Positions 43,203 through 46,772 of a stretch of DNA of 46,772 nucleotides are shown here, piece after piece (the first letter of the stretch is position 1; each line of letters begins with the position of its first letter). The notes below the pieces were generated by a model. That model saw nothing but the letters and a program-made list of their open reading frames with translations, made no database searches and was not told the DNA's origin. The position numbers and the translations under genes are program-made. Source of the DNA: JARFPW01 sp035464655. Lineage in GTDB: Bacteria > Gemmatimonadota > Gemmatimonadetes > Palauibacterales > Palauibacteraceae. The stretch spans positions 1-46,772 of the forward strand of contig DATHRZ010000022.1 of the NCBI GenBank assembly GCA_035464655.1, given 5' to 3'.

Positions 43203-43746
43203 GATTCTCCGCGTCCTCCGTCGTCGCGCGCCCGGCCGTGAGCAATTCTCGCATCCGGGCGCGCGCTTTGTGCAACTGTGACTTCGATGTTCCGGCAGCA
43301 ATCCCCAATCTGGTCCCGATTTCCTCGTGCGTCAGTCCCTCCACGTCGTGCAGCACCAGCACCGTGCGATACCCGTCGGGCAGCGCGTCGAGCGCCCGTG
43401 CGAGCTGCCGTTGGTGCAGCACCGACTCGTCGGGCTCCTGGACGGGCAACTTGAGCTCCGGCGCCGTCTCGAGCTTCGAGCGCCGGCCCTGCGAGCGCAG
43501 TCGGTTCACGGCCTGGTTCACCGCCAGGCGGTGCATCCAGGTCGAAAATGCCGCCTCGCCACGAAACTGGTGCAGCTTCTCGAACGCGCGCACCCAGGCG
43601 TCCTGCGACACGTCCTCCGCCAGGTGGTCGTCGCCGACCACCCGGCGCACGACCGAGTAGACCCTGTCCGCGTGCGACGCGTACAGGGCACCCATCGCAT
43701 GCTGGTCGCCGGCGCGCGCCGCCTCGATCAACTGAGCTTCGGACAC
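43195..43746 (-). CDS. ECF RNA polymerase sigma factor
   Basis: 183-residue extracytoplasmic-function sigma-70 factor. Region 2 contains LYASHADRVYSVVRRVVG, DVSQDAWVRAFEKL and FSTWMHRLAVNQAVNRLR. Region 4 contains LDALPDGYRTVLVLHDVEGL, then THEEIGTRLGIAAGTSKSQL, the helix-turn-helix for the -35 element. GTG at 43746 is chosen because AAAGG lies six bases before it. The anti-sigma gene overlaps the 3' end. It probably controls the sigma, anti-sigma and PDZ genes and possibly the LuxE-LuxC-M1-dehydrogenase run behind them. Confidence 0.92.
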   Translation of the reverse strand: MSEAQLIEAARAGDQHAMGALYASHADRVYSVVRRVVGDDHLAEDVSQDAWVRAFEKLHQFRGEAAFSTWMHRLAVNQAVNRLRSQGRRSKLETAPELKLPVQEPDESVLHQRQLARALDALPDGYRTVLVLHDVEGLTHEEIGTRLGIAAGTSKSQLHKARARMRELLTAGRATTEDAENHG

Positions 43747-43849
43747 CTGGTGCCTTTCGTGTTCGTCGATGATGAGACGGCTGGGGCATGCGGAGGGTTG
43801 CCCGCGGAGCAAAGTACGATCGGGAGCCCGGGAGGATCCCTTGGCGTCA

Positions 43850-45661
43850 TTACCCGCTTCGCACGCGCTCTGCCAGTGCCACGGTTTGCGCCATCGGCTC
43901 CGCCTCGAGCTCCTCCCGCAGACGGCGGGCGAAGTTCTCGTAGGCGTTCAGGGCGCCCGCCCGGTCGCCGAGCCGCAGGTGGAGCTCGAGGAGACGTCGC
44001 AGCAGCGACTCGTCGAATGGGGCGAGGTCGGCGGCACGCCGGCCCCAGTGCAGCGCGGCGGCCCCGTCTCCAGCCTTCTCGCGCCGGGACGCCAGCGTCC
44101 AGGCGGCCTCGGTCGCCAGCCGCTCGAGCCGGTTCCGCTCGTTGTCCAGCCAGTGCTCGAAGTCGATCACGTCGTTCAGGTAGAAGCCGGGTAGAAGCTG
44201 GCCGCGGTAGAGCTCCATCGCGACGTCCGGCCGGTCGGTGGCGATCGCGCGCTCGAACGCGACGACATCGCTCCAGAACAGGTCGGGGTCGATCCCGATC
44301 TCGTCGTCCCCACGCCCGATGATCGTCTCCGAGCCGAGGGAGCCGCGCAGGACGTAGAGCGCCTGGCGGAGGGCGTGGCGGCCCGCATCCTCGTCGTGCT
44401 CCGGCCAGAAGATCGAGGCGATGCGTTCGCGCCGCTTGTAGGGCTCGTCGGCGCCGACGGCCAGATAGGTGAGGAGCGCCACGCGCTTGGGCTGGGCGAC
44501 GATCGACAGCACCCGGCCGTCCTCTTCGAGGTTGAAGAGGTCGAGCCCGCCGAGCGCATCGTAGCGGAAGCGGTGGCCGCGTGCGGGGTTCAGCAGGCCG
44601 GGAGCGGGGGCCTGAGGCGGCGGCGCGGGCGTCGATGCCGAGAGTGCGGCCGGCGCGGGGGACGCGGCCGGCGGCGCCGACCCGGTCGGTGCGGAGCCCG
44701 CGGCGGCAGCCCGGGGCCGCGCAGCCTCGGCACGCCCGCACAGGGACGCGATCGCCTGTTCGAAGTCGACGGCGTTCGGCCGGTGATCAGGGTTCTTGGC
44801 CAAACAGCGAAGCAGCAACTCGTCGACCCGCGAATCCGTTCCCGGCCGTAGCCGGGACAGTGGCGGCGGCTCCTCGTTCAGGTGCGCCTCGGTCCAGCCG
44901 CGGTTCGTGTCCGCCTCGAACGGGCCGCGACCCGCGAGGAGTTCGTAGCCGAGCAGGCCGAGATTGTAGACGTCGCTGCGCTCGTCGGGCAGCTCGCCCA
45001 GCAATCGCTCCGGGCTCATGTACTGCGGATCGCCGACGATGTGGCCGGCCGTGGTGATACGCTCGGGCTCTTCCTCCCCCGAGACGAGGATCGCGGCGAT
45101 GCCGAAGTCGACGACCACGACGTCGCCTGTCGTACCGTCGATCAGAACGTTCGCGGGCTTCACGTCGCGGTGCACGACGTGGCGGCGGTGGCCGGCGGCG
45201 ACGGCCGAGGCGACGGCACCCAGGATCTCGCAGGCCCGCCCCCGATCGAACGGACCCTCGGCCCGCAGCAGGTCGCCGAGACCCCGACCTTTGACGTACC
45301 GCATCACGAGGTAGGGGAGGCCGTCGGACAGGCGCCCGACCCGGTACACCGTCACTACGTTCGGGTGCGCGATCCGGGCGGCCGACTGCGCCTCGCGCTC
45401 GAAGCGCAACACGGCCTTCCGGTCATTCGCCAGGCCGGGCGCGAGCACCTTCACGGCGACGAGGCGCCGCAGTTCGCGCTCGCGAGCGAGGAACACCTCG
45501 GCGACCGCGCTCCGGCCGAGCGGCCGGATGACCGTGAGCTCGGGTTCCAGTTCCTCCCGCACCCGGTCGATGAACTCCCGCTTCGATTCGGCGGCCGTGT
45601 CGGCCATGCGGTCGTCTTGCACCCTGGTGTCCTTTCGGACGGCGGCTCTCTGCGAAGCCAT
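43850..45661 (-). CDS. Ser/Thr kinase fused to SARP/BTAD DNA-binding module
   Basis: 603 residues. Residues 42-305 are a Hanks-type kinase: loop PLGRSAVAEVF (less glycine than usual), K71 in VAVKVL, HRDVKPAN (H164, D166), DFG 185-187 and YMSPERL. A long Ala/Pro linker spans 315-358. Residues 365-455 form a winged-helix domain (QPKRVALLTYLAVG, RIASIFWP, HALRQALYVLRG), and 456-600 a BTAD repeat domain ending FARRLREELEAEP. There is no membrane segment. It thus combines in one soluble protein the kinase and SARP functions that are split at 21.7-26.5 kb; autophosphorylation could control DNA binding directly. GGAGG nine bases before the ATG supports the start. Confidence 0.92.
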   Translation of the reverse strand: MASQRAAVRKDTRVQDDRMADTAAESKREFIDRVREELEPELTVIRPLGRSAVAEVFLARERELRRLVAVKVLAPGLANDRKAVLRFEREAQSAARIAHPNVVTVYRVGRLSDGLPYLVMRYVKGRGLGDLLRAEGPFDRGRACEILGAVASAVAAGHRRHVVHRDVKPANVLIDGTTGDVVVVDFGIAAILVSGEEEPERITTAGHIVGDPQYMSPERLLGELPDERSDVYNLGLLGYELLAGRGPFEADTNRGWTEAHLNEEPPPLSRLRPGTDSRVDELLLRCLAKNPDHRPNAVDFEQAIASLCGRAEAARPRAAAAGSAPTGSAPPAASPAPAALSASTPAPPPQAPAPGLLNPARGHRFRYDALGGLDLFNLEEDGRVLSIVAQPKRVALLTYLAVGADEPYKRRERIASIFWPEHDEDAGRHALRQALYVLRGSLGSETIIGRGDDEIGIDPDLFWSDVVAFERAIATDRPDVAMELYRGQLLPGFYLNDVIDFEHWLDNERNRLERLATEAAWTLASRREKAGDGAAALHWGRRAADLAPFDESLLRRLLELHLRLGDRAGALNAYENFARRLREELEAEPMAQTVALAERVRSG

Positions 45662-45766
45662 GGTTTCCTGCCTCCGTACAAGCTAGGCGAATGAACCGGC
45701 GGATTCCACCATCCGCCCGGTGACCGCCGCCGGTTCCGTCGGGCGGCCACCGGGAATCGCGGGCGC

Positions 45767-46219
45767 TCATCGGATCGGCGGCAGGGCGGGCAGCTCTGGC
45801 CGCTCGAGCTCGGGAACGTCGATCGAAGGCCCGGCCAGGTCCTCGAATGTCGCCACGTCGGGGGCGACGATCTCGATGTCGTTCGTGGGCGCCGCCATCA
45901 CGCCGTCACCCAGCCAGGCGCGCGCCGAAGCACGGATGGCTTCGACGTCGACCGGGGGCGGCGGCGGGAGCTCGAGCCTCGGACGGTTCAGCACGGGGAC
46001 GACGAACTCGACGTCGTCGTACAGGTCGGGGATGTCCAGGTCGGGAGCGATCACCGACGTGATGGGCGATGGCGCGGCGGGGATCGGCGCGAACTCGGCG
46101 AACTCGGCGGCCTCCGACTCGGTGATCTTGTGAACGACCAGCAGGTTCGCGGCTAGCACTGCAGTTCCGGCCACGATGCCGCTGAACACGCGCCCATATG
46201 TGTTGTTGAGATTCCTCAT
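45767..46219 (-). CDS. Small anchored hypothetical protein
   Basis: 150 residues with a single N-terminal hydrophobic segment (VFSGIVAGTAVLAANLLVV) and a Pro/Asp/Glu-rich remainder, mostly without regular fold. Repeated acidic-proline motifs such as PDLDIPDLYDDVEF and PSIDVPELERPELPALPP suggest an extended extracytoplasmic tether. I do not recognise it. GAGGAGGAG lies just before the ATG. It is divergent from the partial kinase and upstream of the kinase-SARP fusion gene. Confidence 0.62.
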   Translation of the reverse strand: MRNLNNTYGRVFSGIVAGTAVLAANLLVVHKITESEAAEFAEFAPIPAAPSPITSVIAPDLDIPDLYDDVEFVVPVLNRPRLELPPPPPVDVEAIRASARAWLGDGVMAAPTNDIEIVAPDVATFEDLAGPSIDVPELERPELPALPPIR

Positions 46220-46602
46220 GACTCCTCCTCGTGGTTTCGGCGAATCCGGCCCCTCGGCCGGCCGGTTCCGGGTCGATGTGGCCCGGCGCTCGGTTCGCTC
46301 TCGATGGGGAGTATCTGTGAAGGGAGTCAGGGCGCCGTCGGGACGCCGTCATTCGAGCGTGACGGCGGGTGCGGCACCGACCTTCAGGCCGGGGTGCCTG
46401 ACCAGGAAAATCGACACCTACACCCGTTCTGATTATGTTGTCGCGCTACTTGACGTCTCCCCCGATGGCAAACTCGGGACGGGCCGGCTGTATCGGTGCC
46501 GTCCCTGTTGGAGCACCGAGCACCCCGGTCGTCAGTGTGGACCGGGCAAACACGCTTGGCCGGGCTCGGCAGCGATGCCACCCGGCCGGAGAGGTGGTGT
46601 AC
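46220..46602. other. 383-bp divergent intergenic region
   Basis: No gene seen. It contains an 8-bp stem-loop (CGCCGTCA 46344-46351 with TGACGGCG 46360-46367) and an AT-richer stretch at about 46408-46445. The latter may hold a promoter for the kinase to the right. I could not place -35 and -10 elements with confidence. Confidence 0.5.
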
Positions 46603-46772
46603 GTGCCCGCTGTGGGGGACAGGGGCGATCACGCCCTCGGCTGGACGACGGACCTGCCGGACCGCTACGAGATCGTGCGCGAGCACGGCCGGGGCGGCAT
46701 GGCCACGGTCTATCTCGCCACCGACCGCAAGCACGACCGCCCGGTCGCGCTCAAGGTGCTCGCCCCCGAGCT
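46603..46772 (+). CDS. Ser/Thr protein kinase (5' part only)
   Basis: First 56 codons of another Hanks-type kinase: DRYEIVREHGRGGMATVYLA holds the Gly loop, followed by VALKVLAPE with the ATP lysine. The rest lies beyond the right edge. GTG at 46603 is nine bases after GGAGAG; GTG codons at 46594 and 46597 are in frame but closer to the SD. It is the third kinase in the window. Confidence 0.88.
   Translation, partial: MPAVGDRGDHALGWTTDLPDRYEIVREHGRGGMATVYLATDRKHDRPVALKVLAPE

Noticed and set aside
46449..46455. CTTGACG upstream of the right-edge kinase
   Set aside because: No second heptamer at 11 bp on either side.
1..46772. tRNA, rRNA, CRISPR arrays, insertion sequences, prophage genes
   Set aside because: I looked for cloverleaf T-arms, regularly spaced repeats, transposase motifs and terminal inverted repeats and saw none; a covariance or profile search would be needed to exclude them fully.

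Overview
This is a high-GC bacterial chromosome segment with short gaps, many 4-nt start/stop overlaps (ATGA/GTGA) and frequent GTG/TTG starts. Gram-negative features include lipoboxes, a Tat signal and DUF3108. Several Ser/Thr kinases, SARP/BTAD regulators and secreted peptidases, plus a CGDGITGP-type lipoprotein N-terminus, suggest Gemmatimonadota or a related soil lineage. That placement is an inference; no rRNA, tRNA or other phylogenetic marker is present. I saw no IS element, phage, CRISPR array or tRNA.

Layout. 1-8.5 kb: a copB-type Cu/Ag ATPase cut by the left edge, two hypothetical proteins, an aldo/keto reductase, a CPBP protease, two overlapping ZIP transporters, a DUF222/HNH nuclease and a divergent aquaporin. 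8.6-16.2 kb: methyltransferase, D-aminoacylase lipoprotein, membrane protein, DUF3127 protein with an SSB-like tail, a self-contained ArsR-SRPBCC unit with a visible leaderless promoter/operator, a sarcosine-oxidase-like flavoenzyme coupled to a VOC protein, and a DUF305 membrane protein. 15.9-28.3 kb: a cluster of a 4'-phosphopantetheinyl transferase, a decayed thiolase-fold-like remnant, an SDR-PAP2-SDR-CPBP operon, the divergent DUF3108-Ser/Thr kinase-SARP/AAA operon, and a two-lipoprotein operon. 28.7-35.2 kb: GNAT, serpin, GlsB/YeaQ-like protein, PhoX-like protein, BNR-repeat protein and M20 dipeptidase. 35.3-43.7 kb: a closely spaced minus-strand run of ECF sigma, zinc anti-sigma, double-PDZ protein, LuxE, LuxC, M1 metallopeptidase and Glu/Leu/Phe/Val dehydrogenase. 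43.8-46.8 kb: a kinase fused to a SARP DNA-binding/BTAD module, a small anchored protein, and a further kinase cut by the right edge.

The most interesting signal is in the 16.2-28.3 kb cluster. Four of its promoters carry two CTTGACC-like heptamers spaced exactly 11 bp apart and oriented toward the gene. This is the classical SARP operator architecture. The cluster itself encodes a SARP-AAA regulator coupled by ATGA to a transmembrane Ser/Thr kinase, an arrangement like AfsK/AfsR of Streptomyces. I infer an autoregulated kinase-SARP regulon controlling a lipid or carrier-protein-dependent pathway. The 43.8 kb gene joins the same two modules in one polypeptide.
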